From: Symbiodinium microadriaticum
Lineage: Eukaryota; Sar; Dinophyceae; Suessiales; Symbiodiniaceae
Reading direction: 5' to 3'
Length of the DNA: 64,000 bases
Assembly (NCBI GenBank): GCA_001939145.1
Contig: LSRX01000070.1
Span: 1,224,465 to 1,288,464 of the forward strand
Shown here one piece after another: positions 29,786-41,227 of the stretch. A model generated the notes under the pieces. It ran no database searches. It was given only the letters and a program-made list of their open reading frames with translations, and was not told the origin of the DNA. The stretch's first letter is position 1. Each line of letters begins with the position of its first letter. Made by a program: the position numbers and the translations under genes.

Positions 29786-29845
29786 TACATACATACATAC
29801 ATACATACATACATACATACATACACACACACACATATATATATA
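29786..29845. repeat. (ACAT)n(CA)n(TA)n microsatellite
   Basis: About ten ACAT units followed by CA and TA dinucleotides. Confidence 0.95.
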
Positions 29846-30139
29846 TGGGGGAAAAATGTTTCTCCCCAAAATGTTTAGTGGTTTTAGGGTCCTGTTTGTA
29901 TGGGCGCCGTAACTGCCATCCCCGCGCTCGTTTTTATCCACGAAGCACCGTGCAGCAAGATCTTTGCAAGCCTGTCTTGCTCCAAAAATGCCTTGTCAGA
30001 TCTTCTCTGTTGGGTTCTCTTTATGGTCGTCCCCAAAAGCCCGTTTGTAGCACCTGTAGGTTCCTGTCAAAACCCTCAATCTCAGCCCCCAAAGCCCCAA
30101 GACTGAGAAACGAGCCGAGGCTTCTGAAGAGGCCAAGCC
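29846..30139. other. unassigned stretch
   Basis: The 68-codon plus frame 29900-30106 has no recognisable feature. C-rich filler (AACCCTCAATCTCAGCCCCC) lies near 30072. Confidence 0.35.
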
Positions 30140-30400
30140 GTGTATATATCTATACACACACATATATATATATATATATCTCTCTCTCTCTATATATATA
30201 TATACATATACATATATATATATATATCATATATTATAAAATCTAAAATATAACAATAAATACATAAATACATAAATAAGCAAATAAATATATAAATATG
30301 TAAATATATAAGTATATATAAATACACACACATACACACACATTACATATACATACATATATATATATATATCTATATATATATAAGGGAACCTGGTTTA
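30140..30400. repeat. AT-rich compound microsatellite
   Basis: (TA)n, (TC)n, AAATAAATAC and (ACAC)n tracts without unique sequence. Confidence 0.9.
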
Positions 30401-31974
30401 TGATATATGACATAAATGATAGGTGATATGTGACGTATGATGTATGACATATAAATATAACCACCTCAAGGCTTCGAGTGCAGAGGCAGCACGTGATGTA
30501 GCACCTGCGCCAGGAATACGGAGGAACGGAGGCACCAATGGAGGGGGATGGAGGTAACACAAACGACTACAAGGGGACAGCATTTGCAGAAGGAGCACAA
30601 TGTTCATGATTAACGCTGTAAAAGGTTTCGTGTGTTCCCAGTCTTTACTGCGAAAGCTCGGCTAGGAGGTTTGCCCGGCGCCAAGACGACTTCCACAGGA
30701 TCTCACGGACGGCAGAGAATCGGGACTGCATTGCACTGTCATCATCAGAAGATTTTGTTCGCGCTAAACAGAAACCGGAGCCGCACAAGGACAGGCAATG
30801 CAAACAGCAACCGCAACACGTGAGCATCACAAACGTCAGCACCAACGTGCACCCGCTGCGGACGGGCGTCATAGCATAAGCTGGGGAGGCACATGCAACA
30901 GTCCAATATCATGAATATGACTTTGGAAAAGATCTAACCACCTAGTAACACCAACCCTTCTGTCAGTACAGTTCTCAATGGCTTAGTTTAAAGCAGGCAC
31001 AAAGCCCCAGACGCATCGGAATCTTCAACTAGTGGTAACTAGAGTCAGTGTCAGACAGATTGAATCTGAGGCACGAGACGCTTTGAGAACAAGATCCTGC
31101 GCATCTGTGTTGAGGTTTGGAGTCGCTCGTCTGTAAACTCTTGTGTGCAACAGCCATACTAACATGAGAAAAAAAACGCACATTGGACATATCCAGACAA
31201 AGGTACTTAGTTCAGCATCCGACCGAGCGTCCCGAAATTAAAGCCCTACGCTGCTCCAGCAATCGGTAGCCGAACTAAACAAAGCCCTCATCAGCTTCAA
31301 ACCTTGATACACCGACCGACCATGCTTTCCGAGTATCCCTTCTGCAGCCTGGAGACTTAGGAAAGGCACCTAATCTAGACCCACCGTACCCTAAACCCTA
31401 AACCCTAAATCCTAAACCCTAAACCCTATACTCTAAACTTGGCATAGGGAACCCCTAAACCCCCAACCTTCAGAAGCCCAACTTCAAGGAAGCCGTCTGA
31501 GGTCCTGGCTAGCGGTCAGCTTCTTCTCCAACCTCACTAAGCCATGAGCTGCCAATATACTGTAATGTATGATAATATACGATAGATTTACTAAAAACCT
31601 ACCATAGTATCTATGCGTAATGAACTGCCACGGGCTTTGGGGTTTTGGGTTTATTAGGGTGTTTATCCTCTGTCTTGTTCGAATGCCCTCTTCACGAAAT
31701 CGCGGCCCAGTGTGGTTCATGGTTTCATTTCTCGCAACTCGGACACCGCAAGCGATGCAACTGAGTCCAGCGTCTCTGAAGGCAGGGTCCTGAGTCTGAG
31801 GCATGCCCTGCATCTGCGGCAAGCTCAGATAACAAGAGCCCTGAAGTCTTCATCCTCAGAGTAAGAAGAAAGGCTACATCAGAAAGCACACCGATCTAAA
31901 CACAGTGGCTTGTCCCCAGGCTAGCTTGGGATATCACTTGCTGGACCATGATGGAGCTGGCAGCTGCTTAGGGA
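30401..31974. other. gene-poor stretch
   Basis: No gene is supported. A minus frame (31484-31822) and its neighbours overlap each other. One copy of the dispersed CTCGCAACTCGGACA motif lies at 31731-31754. Confidence 0.4.
31389..31436 (-). repeat. (CCCTAAA)n interstitial telomere-like array
   Basis: Seven units, mostly CCCTAAA with CCTAAAT, TATA and TCTAAA variants; one of the better preserved short arrays in the window. Confidence 0.85.
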
Positions 31975-33608
31975 TTATGCTGGAATCGGATTCCCAACCA
32001 CAACGGCCGCAGCGTGATTCCCATCATCCTTTTGGATTGAATCCAACATCCGTGCGGTGTGTCGGGCCTGGCATCGGAGAGCCCACCATGATATCCCAGC
32101 AAGTATCACTGAACCACAAATCCAGAGAACTGAGCCAACATCATCGGCTATACGACTCGATGTCCACAAGCCGAAAGCGAACAAGGCGCTAAGCAGAAAT
32201 GCCACCACAACGTTTGTCAGCCTGTCCTGCCAAACACAGCCCTGCACACGGTGCAGACACTTGAGAGAAAGCAATGTCGCTTGAAGAATCAACGGAAACA
32301 GGAAAAAACACCAGGTCAGACCGCGGGAAAACAAGATTGCGGCTACCTTCCAGTTTTCGATACGCCCTCGCGCAGCCATGGTATCTGCGAAGCCCCAGAG
32401 GATAGGCGAGGACACAATAACTTGCCAGCCATATGGAAATACTACTCCACCCAGCTGGCGGTATAGCATGGTCCTGACACGCGTCCTTACAGTCGCCTCG
32501 AAGGCGTCGACAGATCCGTACCACATTCGAAGGCATCGGCTCATGATCGCACGATCGCAAACGTTGGAATTACACGCCTCTCCATCGTTGCAGCAATGAC
32601 ATTTGGCACCTTGGACGGTAAAGTCGGAAAGCTCTTTGAGCATACTCTCCGTGTTCCGATAATGCTCTCGAAAATAGGACGCAGCGATGTAAAAGAAAAA
32701 CCATCGCGTCAGAAAGACTACGAGACTGTCCGCCGGAATTTTCTCGCTCGCCAAAATGACATGTATCGTTGAAGCCCAGAGGGCAACGCCAAAGCCCAAA
32801 ATGCAGGGAGCCATGGCAGTGGGCCTGATAGTAACTTTTTTCCCTGGCTCTTCATGACTTGTCAGGAATGCGGCCAGCTCCAACAAGCACCACAAGCGCC
32901 CAGCATAAGTCTTGTCCCAAACAACCAGAAGCTGCTCGGAGTACTTAAGAAAGGCACCGATGCTCATAATTCCCTTGGCTTTTTGCTCTGGGTTCTTCTG
33001 GTTGATACATACCTGGTCAAGGAAGATCAGGCTCCGGGGCTTCCCAGCAGAAGAACGACCAAGAAAACAAGCCCTGCCGTCGCCGTACACCATGGGCCAA
33101 ACTCCATGGTTACTCCTTGATCGAGTGCGCTTTTGCCCACGCGCCGCAGGCCCGGGAGGAATCCGGCAATCTGCAAACACATCATCAGCAAAGCCGAGAT
33201 GGTAGCAGCGATTGCTGCCGCAGGCCCGTTGTACAGCAAAAGCAAGAGAAGGCTCTTCATGTATTTGTCGCCATGCCAGCTGTGGCTCCAGAAGACTTGA
33301 ATGGAACCAACAGGAAAGCTCCACTCGTACAGATCGACGTCGGTCCGTCTGAAGGCAGCACCGAAAGATTGAAGCACCTTCCTTATAGTTGCTGAGTTCA
33401 TAAGCACAAGAAAGTGTACACTTAGGATCATAATACTATCCCAGAACGTGTAAAGTGTACTCATTCTGTTTCTAAGTTTCCACGCAGGAGTCGCTCTCAG
33501 GATGCTTCTGTCCGCAGGTTCCATGCTGGCCATTCGGTTGGCTAAGTGGGCAACCATGGGGTGTTCATCATCGAGGAACTGCGCCTCAGCTTCTCTGGCA
33601 ACTTCCAT
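31975..33608 (-). CDS. TIR-like multi-pass membrane protein, frameshifted
   Basis: About 545 codons read from ATG 33608. After about residue 189 the homology changes frame (-1/+2) near 33045, at GGGAAGCCCCGG. Before the break, VFWSHSWHG (about 106-113) is the start of a TIR-like fold. After it come FLDQVCINQ (~196-204) and RLWCLLELAAF (~240-250). These three motifs in this order occur in dinoflagellate SHSW proteins. Hydrophobic segments lie at about 60-70, 127-150, 175-189 and at several places in the C-terminal half, which also has a Cys/His patch (CHCCNDGEACNSNVC). The upstream side begins abruptly after CCCTAAACCC. Either a 1-nt assembly error in a homopolymer or a real pseudogene explains the break. 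Substrate and role are unknown; NAD cleavage or signalling is known for some TIR proteins but not shown here. Confidence 0.75.
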
Positions 33609-35269
33609 GGCCTCTTGGAAAGTGACGAAAAGTCTGACGCCAAAACTCAACCAAGAAAGGTCATTGCTTTGGGTTTAGGGTTGTGGCTGCAATCTAGCGG
33701 GCACTGCAACCTCCGAATTCAGCGGATGTCTGCGCAACTCTGGTTCAACTCTGGCAGCGGGGTGCCTGCGATATCTAGTAAGCAAGAGTGCTATGCGAGC
33801 ACGACGGCAACGACTGTGATGCTGTTGTAGCTCCGCGGAGAACTACCTTCGAGTGACAGCGTACAGCACATGCTTTTTGATGCTGGTGAGGGTTGTGCTT
33901 GTCTTTTGTTGTTTTAGGGTTTTAGCTCACCTTTGGGGGTTCCTTTATGCTCCTTTCGCTTGCTGGCGACAGTCCGGATTGCATGTGTCCGTCCACGTGT
34001 AATGGCCGAGTTCAACAGCGCAAAGACAGCAAAAGAAAGAACCAAGTCACGAACTCAGACTTCAGCCCCAAATCTCCTGAATTAGGCAAAAGTGCAGCTA
34101 GGAAAGCTCAAGCCAACAAGATGCCAATCCTCGAAACACAATGACATGCAAGTCAGCACGCGTAAAGCTATCCCCAGGAAGCACCTACCAAGTGCCAAAG
34201 GCCTTTTCCACAATGAGGCGGCGTTTCGTCACGCCGGCCTCTCCACTTTCTGCCGTCTACCCGACCAGTCCTTCGGTGACCTCAACACCGAACATGTGTG
34301 CCCCCCAAGATTCCACCGTCCCCTATCCGCGCTCGTGTCGGGCATCTGAGGAATCCACTCTGCTGCGCGTGACTCTGCGGCATGGAACAAGAGGAGAATG
34401 TCAGATGCCTGCACAGCCCGGAATCCGATCGTGATCTCCGTGTGATGTAGGTGATTAGAATAGGGTTTTGGGTATATAAAGCTATGTTTATGGTAAGAAC
34501 CCCCACAATAGCATAGGAATTGTTAAGGCCCCTAAGGAAGAATGAAGCGAAAGATTGCGACCGCCATGTGCCTACAGTGTTTCCGATAGGACTACTGCTC
34601 AGCAGACGTGAAGCAAGAAGCCTCCTCGAGCTCCAGCGGGCAGATGTATAAGCACTAAGCTTCACAACCGACGGGACCCGTTCAGAAGCCTCATCTCGAT
34701 GTTGCGTTGTGAGGCTTTCTGAATCTCTCTGCGGTCTTCTTTGCTTGCGAGGCTTCCATGCTCGTTTTCCTTTCAGATTTCGTAGTCGATGTCACGGAAA
34801 CAATTCGCAGTGGTCTCTGCTGCCTTGGTCCCCATACTCCTTGTTGTTAAGTTAGAGTTTCGGGCTGCAGGACTGTAGGGGCTTATAGGCTTCAGGGCGT
34901 TCAGTTTAGGGACAAAGGACATCGTAAATAGCTTCATGATCGGGGTGACTACACCAACAGTTCATTGCAGCTCTTACTTGGCTTTGGGGCTTGAGGGGAT
35001 CGCTGCTCGTGCTCCTTTCCGACACGACTGCAATCTCGGCGTTGCCAAAGGCGAGGACAATGACTACCACGACTGCTACCCTAACCGCTCTCAAAACCCA
35101 ACACCCTAAACCGAGGCAGCACTTTGAACCGGCCTCGTCCTGCAGCGAGTCCCGCGCGGCCTGGGCACCACAGGACTATAAGGGTATATCTTGACATGCG
35201 CAGAAGGCCTTGATGATGAGCAGTAAGGAAGAAGCTGCGTCAAGCAATGAACAAAGAAGGACATATTAA
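33609..35269. other. gene-poor stretch
   Basis: TTTGGGTTTAGGGTT lies at 33668-33682. Two plus frames at 34092-34434 are open; one of them (HLPSAKGLFHNEAAFRHAGL) looks exon-like, but the overlapping frame is equally long. Otherwise nothing supported. Confidence 0.4.
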
Positions 35270-35373
35270 ACATACATTTATATATATGTATATATATATA
35301 TATATAAAAGAGCTACCCCTGGGGCTACCATGTAAATGAATAAATACATATTAAAATGCATGCATACATACAT

Positions 35374-35410
<37 letters not shown>

Positions 35411-35412
35411 AT
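35270..35412. repeat. (TA)n and (ACAT)n microsatellites
   Basis: Two TA tracts flank a short unique stretch with CATACATACACACACAC. Confidence 0.9.
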
Positions 35413-35829
35413 GCCCACACACACATACAAATTCATTTCTCGTGGGCTTTGTACGTCTGCAAGGCCTTGATTGCATCTAGCACAAACCCTCAACCGAAAA
35501 TAGAATCCAGGCCTTGACCAGGGACCCCGGAAACGCTAACGCCCCACATAGCTACAATCATAATCGTCATCATCGTCAAAAATCAGATAATCGTACGATC
35601 ATAAACATCAGAATCCTAATCATAAGAATAGTACCTATCACCCGAAATCCAGAAGGCCTTTGAAACTTTTTCGGGACTGTGGCCCACCTCGGCTACCTCC
35701 AGAGAAGCTTGCTGCCTCTCCAACTCCTGGCCACGAGGCTTCAGGCTTTTCTAAGGTTTTTCCATGAGGTGTGGTAGGGCTTTGTATAGGGTATAAGGGG
35801 TTTAGGGGTTGGAAGCTTCGGGGTGAAGA
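35413..35829. other. unassigned stretch
   Basis: AATC/ATAATC wording at 35555-35640 and telomere-like GGGGTTTAGGGGTTGG at 35797-35812. No supported gene. Confidence 0.4.
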
Positions 35830-36012
35830 TGTAGGGCGCGAGCCACACAATTAAGACAGGGTTTGCCAGAGCAAGAATCGACATGGAAACGGCTTGTACA
35901 AGGTTGAGGGTATCAATCGCAGGGCGAAGAGTCACAAAAGGGGTAAATGCCCAACATCACGGAACGAACGGCACTTTCATTGAGCCATGTAATGACCATG
36001 ATGATTCCTCAA
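35830..36012 (-). pseudogene. membrane-protein exon fragment with 1-nt break
   Basis: Two adjoining minus frames together read like one membrane protein. The first ends ...NESAVRSVMLGIYPF and the second continues VTLRPAIDTLNLVQ followed by a hydrophobic run to APYIFTP. They join at a TTTT run, where one extra T breaks the frame. The downstream end runs into TTTAGGGG filler. It resembles part of a transporter or channel, but I cannot name the family. Confidence 0.45.
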
Positions 36013-36370
36013 AACTGGAACAGCACTTGGCAACGAGCTTTGATGCCCACTATAGACTATGCCATTTCCGTGGATGAAGCACGCGGTGCACACATGCCCT
36101 GGCATTCACAAAGCACGGATTGCGGGCACTATTCCAAGCCAAGTGCGGGTACTGAAACAAGCAAGCATTTCGAATCCGCAGATCCGGCAGTCTCAAAAAC
36201 TTCTTGTAAGGGCACTCAGTGCTTTGGTAGGACACTGCTTTCTGGAGCAGTAGTTTCAGTTTCGTGGATATCCAAGATTCTCTTTGGAGGTCCCGAGCCT
36301 TGTACATCCTGAGCCCTGAGCCCTGTAGGCCCCTCATCGCCCTGAGTCACCCTGAAGATCCTGCACGAAT
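36013..36370. other. unassigned stretch
   Basis: A 121-codon plus frame (35947-36312) overlaps the fragment above on the other strand; it is less convincing than the minus reading. Confidence 0.35.
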
Positions 36371-36475
36371 CACCCTAAACCCTAAACCCTAAGCAGACGA
36401 AACCTCGACAACTTCGGCGAGCTGAGCTTGGCCGTCTGCGCGAGTCGATGGCTCTTAATGGGGTTTAGGGTTTAG
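36371..36475. other. fragment capped by inverted telomeric repeats
   Basis: CCCTAAACCCTAAACCCTAAG on the left and GGGTTTAGGGTTTAGGGG on the right enclose about 65 bases of unique sequence. The arrangement is that of a DNA piece with a telomere at each end. Confidence 0.65.
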
Positions 36476-37211
36476 GGGGCAACCAAGGGTTCAGGGCTTT
36501 GCCTTCGGAGTTTCCATAGCCGTGAGCTCAAGTTTCAGATCGCTTAGAAGCTTTCTGAAAAGCTCCCAGAAGACAAGTAGCCCATCTACGAGGCTACCAT
36601 CCCCATAGAACCACCTAGTATGGCAACGAACTGCAGAATATAGGAGCCTTACACATTACACCTATACTATTTCGGGGTTCCTGACTGCAATTATAATTTG
36701 ATGGGCCCCAAGACCCTAAACTAATTAATAAGGCCCCTATGTTAGGTAGCTAGCTGGACCTCTGGGGGTTGAAAGGACAGGTCGTAAGGCGGCTGTGCTG
36801 TCAGATGCATGGGAGCGAGGGAGAGGTAAGAACAGCTCATGCAGGGGCCTTACCCAAAGGGTCCTAGGTACTGTTATGGGGCAGACTTCCCCCAAATCAT
36901 AATAGCAACTCCTAATATAGAAACCCTACATTCTACTATATAGGTACTTTGGACCCTTTGGGTTAATAATTAGAAAAGGGTTTGGGGCTCCTTCATGGTC
37001 TAACTAGAATAAGGATAAGGAACTGCAAGGAATCATATTGAACATTTTTGAGGCTTCTGTATTAAGTTGAGGGCGTAGGGCTCTGGAGGTTTCGGCGGAT
37101 GTCCGTATCACCATGATCCTATCATCCAGAAGGTTTGGAGGGCCCTTTCTGATCAATGTGACAGTCTAACCGACTATGTACTAACCAGTAATACCGTTCT
37201 GGTCTCGCCCT
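36476..37211. other. no gene seen
   Basis: AT-rich, with no frame above 60 codons and no repeat apart from single telomere-like words. Confidence 0.5.
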
Positions 37212-37400
37212 TTAGGAACATGGCCTGGATTTCCCGAGCCCTGCATGCTTTGTTTGTGCGATTGTGTCATAGCAAATGACACGCCTGAATTCCGGGACAA
37301 CCTTCCAAAGAGATCCCTCAACTAAGCACTCTACTATGCCGTAAACCGTAGTGATCCGCCCCTTTTCATGTCCGGTATATTCCCTTAGCATGGGATATTG
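37212..37400 (-). CDS. exon-like segment, C-terminal
   Basis: The minus frame reads MLREYTGHEKGRITTVYG, continues with VPEFRRVICYD and ends at TAA 37212-37214. It is open to 37469 upstream. Well-balanced composition supports a real or recently decayed terminal exon. No domain recognised. Confidence 0.45.
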   Translation of the reverse strand, partial: QYPMLREYTGHEKGRITTVYGIVECLVEGSLWKVVPEFRRVICYDTIAQTKHAGLGKSRPCS

Positions 37401-37639
37401 AGTGATAGTGGGCTCTCTGCGCTCTAAAGCCCCCCCGGCCATCCACAGGCACCACGAGGCGCAGAGCATCCTCGAGACAGGCTTCGCCTTGCAGAGACCC
37501 CAAGAAAGCCCAAGAGAGCGCGCAATCCCTGAACTATCGTCGGGTTTAGGGGTCTTTCGGGTCTATATAAGTCTTCAAGGTTTCGACTCGCACACTCGCA
37601 CAATGCAGGCACGCATTCGGGGTTTAGGGTTATAAAAGC
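37401..37639. other. unassigned stretch with dispersed motif
   Basis: Holds a copy of the ACTCGCACACTCGCACAATG motif (37584-37610) between two TTTAGGG words (37540 and 37620). Confidence 0.5.
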
Positions 37640-37893
37640 TGAGTAGCTCTCGCAGATTTGAAGCTCTGCCCCAGAGGTTGCAGCACAAGCTGGCGAGACT
37701 CGGTGTCGGTTTGCTGCCAGGGCCTAGTTCGTTCCCTCAACTCGAAGCATTGCAATCTTTGCATGCTTTCAACTGCCATGTGATTCTCAAATCTGCCCCA
37801 GTATAAACATCGAGCCACATCATCCGCAACCCTAAAAAAGGCCTCCGACACTTGCAAGAAAATCTGCAACATCGACAAGCCACCCGATAACAA
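37640..37893 (-). CDS. exon-like segment, helical, C-terminal
   Basis: The minus frame contains LQIFLQVSEAFFRVADDVAR, then FENHMAVESMQRLQCFELRE and a C-terminal QPLGQSFKSARATQLL before a TAA. It looks like an all-helical protein end. TTTAGGG (left) and CCCTAAA (right, 38022) flank it, the reverse of the capped arrangement. Function unknown. Confidence 0.5.
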
Positions 37894-38021
37894 TCACACA
37901 AGCCTGTCGGACTCCGCAGACACTTACACCGCTCAAACGCCAAAGCTTCAAAATGCCAACAAGACTAGACAACAAGACAAGACCATCACTTACAAACCTG
38001 CAAAGCACCAAAAAAAAGAAC

Positions 38022-38060
38022 ACTAAAACCCTAAACCCTAAACCCAAGAAACCCTAAGCC
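38022..38060 (-). repeat. CCCTAAA telomere-like words
   Basis: AAACCCTAAACCCTAAACCCAAG and a further CCCTAAG. Confidence 0.8.
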
Positions 38061-38183
38061 GCCCTAAGCCAAATCCCGAAACTCGCACCGGGCCAGCCTA
38101 GCCGAAGCCGCTCTTCAGCCAAGTCCAGCTCGGCCTCCTGCAGATCAGCCCCGCAGTCCGTTTTTAAGGGCTCCCATAAGATA

Positions 38184-38520
38184 TTGTACATACATACATA
38201 CATACATACCTACCTACCTACCTACCTACCTACCTACATACATACATACATACATACATACATACATACATAACATACATACATACATACATACATACAC
38301 ACATACATACATACATACATACATCCATGCATCCATGCATGCATACATACATACATACGTACGTACGTACGTACATACATACATACATACATACATACAT
38401 ACATACATACAATACATACATACATACATACATACATACATACATACATACATAAATACATACATACATACATACATACATACATACGTACATACATACA
38501 TACATACATACGTACATACA

Positions 38521-38556
<36 letters not shown>

Positions 38557-38620
38557 TATATACATGTATATATGTATATATATATATATATACACATGCA
38601 TATATCATTACATGTATACG

Positions 38621-38651
<31 letters not shown>

Positions 38652-38660
38652 ATACATATA
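38184..38660. repeat. 480-base (CATA)n microsatellite
   Basis: Tetranucleotide CATA with CTAC, CGTA and CATG variants grades into (TA)n. All three minus frames and one plus frame are open through it because the period 4 avoids stops; the resulting 100-143 codon Tyr/Met/Cys ORFs are not genes. Confidence 0.97.
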
Positions 38661-39347
38661 ATTACATATGTATAATTACAAAATTTTTTGATTATGAAAA
38701 GACAGATTTGAAGTCAGCTGAGCCTTTCTATTGTACCCGATGCAGAAATATGACTAAATAATCGCTAGGACAGACTGCTAGTTGCAACTGGGCTCTGAAG
38801 CTATGCCGGCCTGTGGCCAGGAGAACTCATGAACCATAATTAGTGAATTAGACGTTGAGAGACACACGGACAATACAAACTTTCATATTGTGACATATGG
38901 ACACCACCCACACAACATGCATGGCAGGTGGTCCGGCGAAGGCGTGAACCAAAGACCCGCGCACACACACACACAAACACACCAGTCAAACGATTTTCCG
39001 AGGAAATGCCTTTGGCTGGCAGCATCTTCTGCTCATGCGTCCCATTCCACACTCTGGAGTCCATCATTTCCAAGGGTTCATAGCCAATCCCGCCGGCGCC
39101 TAAGCTAGATGAAGGGGATGAAGGGGATCAAGGCTTAAGGGGAGGTCCTCCGATGGACTCCAGGCCCCCAAGTGGAGGGGACCGCCAGGCTGTACAGATT
39201 TGTACATGTAGGGGTTGTTCTGTCTCTATATCAGAGTCTGTGCCGGGGGGCCGGCAAGAGGCTTTCTGTGTGAGGAGTGCAAAAGAAGTCACTTGAATAT
39301 AAGCATATCTTTTTATGGAGCCTTCATAACTTAGGCTATGTTCTAAA
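38661..39347. other. unassigned stretch
   Basis: A (CA)n tract at 38958-38981 and overlapping short frames; no supported gene. Confidence 0.4.
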
Positions 39348-39660
39348 CTAAACATATTGAGGAAACCTATGAGCAGTAATGCTTGTCCAGTTATTCAGGC
39401 TTCTAGAATACTTCAGAACAACCCACATGCGAAGGGAGAGCTGGAAACTGGCATGGCTGTGCGCCACTTCCGAAAGAAAGGCAGCGGTCGCACGCTTCCC
39501 GTCCCGAAGCACCATGGCCCCCCACCCCCCCTTGCTCGAAGGCATGTGTGATGACATTTTGTATACTGTATCTTGCATACGTCCATGCACGGGGCGTGGC
39601 TCTACTTGCGTATAAGTGTATACCTGCGGGGGTGCAGCTGTTGGGTCCAGGGCGCTCGCA
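39348..39660 (-). CDS. exon-like segment
   Basis: The minus frame contains GGWGAMVLRDGKRATAAFLS and LRMWVVLKYSRSLNNW. Upstream, CCCCCGCAG could be an acceptor (plus strand near 39630). Same strand as the terminal exon at 39683, but that exon ends with its own stop, so this would be a separate transcript unit. No family recognised. Confidence 0.35.
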
Positions 39661-39682
39661 ACCCGTTGCACATGCAAGTGCT

Positions 39683-39772
39683 TCACTCGATCATGGCTTC
39701 AAGCTCTTTCTCCGAGAGCGCTGTTGGCGGAACACCTGCGATACACAGGGGATGGACCCGACGATCCCATGG
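39683..39772 (-). CDS. terminal exon-like segment with splice acceptor
   Basis: After GTAATTACAG the minus frame reads WDRRVHPLCIAGVPPTALSE, then KELEAMIE and TGA. Thirty codons including the stop, with a consensus acceptor and a typical protein end. Upstream exons are not certain; a decayed candidate lies at 39845-39945. Function unknown. Confidence 0.45.
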   Translation of the reverse strand, partial: PWDRRVHPLCIAGVPPTALSEKELEAMIE

Positions 39773-39844
39773 CTGTAATTACTAGTGTGCATTGCTACTA
39801 GTATGTGGACTTTGCGCTCTGGCTGCAAATGCTGAGGCTTACAA

Positions 39845-39945
39845 TAAAGTTCGCGAGGGCCACATCCTTCATGTCAGCTCAGAACGTCTTAGAAGATCTG
39901 CTTGCGAATAAACTTCTCAATGGCTACATGGCTACAGTACTTGGG
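39845..39945 (-). pseudogene. decayed exon-like segment
   Basis: The minus strand reads AIEKFIRKQIF, a TAA, DVLS, then in another frame ADMKDVALANFI directly before GTAAGC (a good donor). One stop and one indel interrupt what otherwise looks like coding sequence feeding the exon at 39683-39772. Confidence 0.3.
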
Positions 39946-40261
39946 ACTGCCAGCCTATAGGATCCGGATCCTCAATCCGGCAGTGCGCCTTGCTGTGCGG
40001 TAGCCGTCGCGGAGAGACCCACAGCCGAGGCTGTAGCCACATCAGATCCTGGCCAAAGCCGCTGTGCACCCGGCTTCGGTGGTGGCGTGATGCTGCCAAG
40101 TTATTTGCTCACTGCTTGCATCACCTATCGCGTCGCGACTCGAATCATCTGCCGTTTTCTGCATATGACACATGCATGAATGTACTCGGCAAGCCCATAC
40201 TTCGTCTGCATGTGCTGTAGATAGGATCTAGTTGAAGCTGCATCATATACCCATATAATAT

Positions 40262-40440
40262 TAAAAGATAACAAACTAATAATAATAATAATAATAATAA
40301 CAGTAATCATAATAACAATAATAACAATAATAACAATACAGACAATAAGCAGAAGAAGAAGCAGGCAACAAATAAGAAGAGTAAGAATAATAATAAGAAT
40401 AATAATAAGAAGAGGAATTATAGGGAGAGAGAGAGAGAGG
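40262..40440. repeat. AAT/AAC/AAG trinucleotide tract
   Basis: (AATAATAAT) grading into AACAAT, AAGAAG and (GA)n. Minus frames through it give Ile/Leu/Tyr runs and are artefacts. Confidence 0.9.
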
Positions 40441-40562
40441 GGTTGGGGACTTGCGGCGAACTTGATGAGCAGCGTTTCCAAGCGTTCGCGAGCATCGTCG
40501 TGCGCGAAGCAAACTCATTACTCCACACAAAGGACAGGCGTTCGGGCTCGGGGCACCCACTG
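40441..40562 (-). CDS. exon-like segment
   Basis: The minus frame reads PERLSFVWSNEFASRTTMLA then NAWKRCSSSS before the repeat. A neighbouring frame (ETLLIKFAASPQ) may be its shifted continuation. Short; function unknown. Confidence 0.3.
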
Positions 40563-40671
40563 TATCATGAAGGTTCCTGCGTCATGAAGAACCCAGCAGG
40601 TGATTGATGACAAACCATGAGATAGTCAGAGGAAGCAACTCGTGGTGACCGGACGAACCATAAACTGAGTC

Positions 40672-40944
40672 ATGCACAGGCCTCACAACGACGCTGTCGA
40701 GATTCACGGTATTCGGTTTAAGGACATTAGTGTTTGCTCGGGCCAGCGAACTGCATTCATTTACAAACAAACTACAGATAATCCATCAAAAGCATCAGGA
40801 TCGAATGCATCATTTGCGCCTCGAACGTTGACCTATATAGTCACAGACATTGCAACATGGCAGGGGGATCTGACCTTCGAGGAATGCTTTGGCATCCGCA
40901 GCAGTGACGGTGCTGGTGACCTGAAGCAAGACAAGATGTGCTAG
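40672..40944 (+). CDS. hypothetical ORF
   Basis: 90 codons from ATG on the plus strand, with VEIHGIRFKDISVCSG and TYIVTDIATWQGDLTFEECF. Residue usage is balanced and it ends in a stop. No domain recognised; opposite in strand to its neighbours. Confidence 0.35.
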   Translation: MHRPHNDAVEIHGIRFKDISVCSGQRTAFIYKQTTDNPSKASGSNASFAPRTLTYIVTDIATWQGDLTFEECFGIRSSDGAGDLKQDKMC

Positions 40945-41227
40945 GTTCTCAAGTTCTTGCCGGTCCATGCCCCGAGTTTCTAAGTCTCATGTTGGGGAAG
41001 AAGGGTTTCCGGCTGCATGGCCAGTGATTTTGTGCATCAGCTACTTGCAGCAAGTTGCCAGTCACTTATCTTCACACACCACAAGCCCCTCTCCCCCCCT
41101 CCATTGCCCTGGAAGCTTCGGCGGGTGTCGCCCAACCCCCTCCAGCCTTCAATTTACTGAGGCCAGTGTCTCGAGACAGGGCAGGGGGCTCCCAGAACCT
41201 TATGCCTGCTACAATGCGCTACACTCA
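40945..41227. other. unassigned stretch
   Basis: C-rich; no clear frame. Confidence 0.35.

Noticed and set aside
38184-38660. CRISPR-like or satellite array
   Set aside because: No repeat-spacer structure; it is a simple tetranucleotide microsatellite. No CRISPR is seen anywhere in the window.
38226-38661. Four long ORFs (108-143 codons) of Tyr/Met/Cys or His/Thr/Tyr
   Set aside because: Direct product of the (CATA)n repeat, whose period keeps several frames open.
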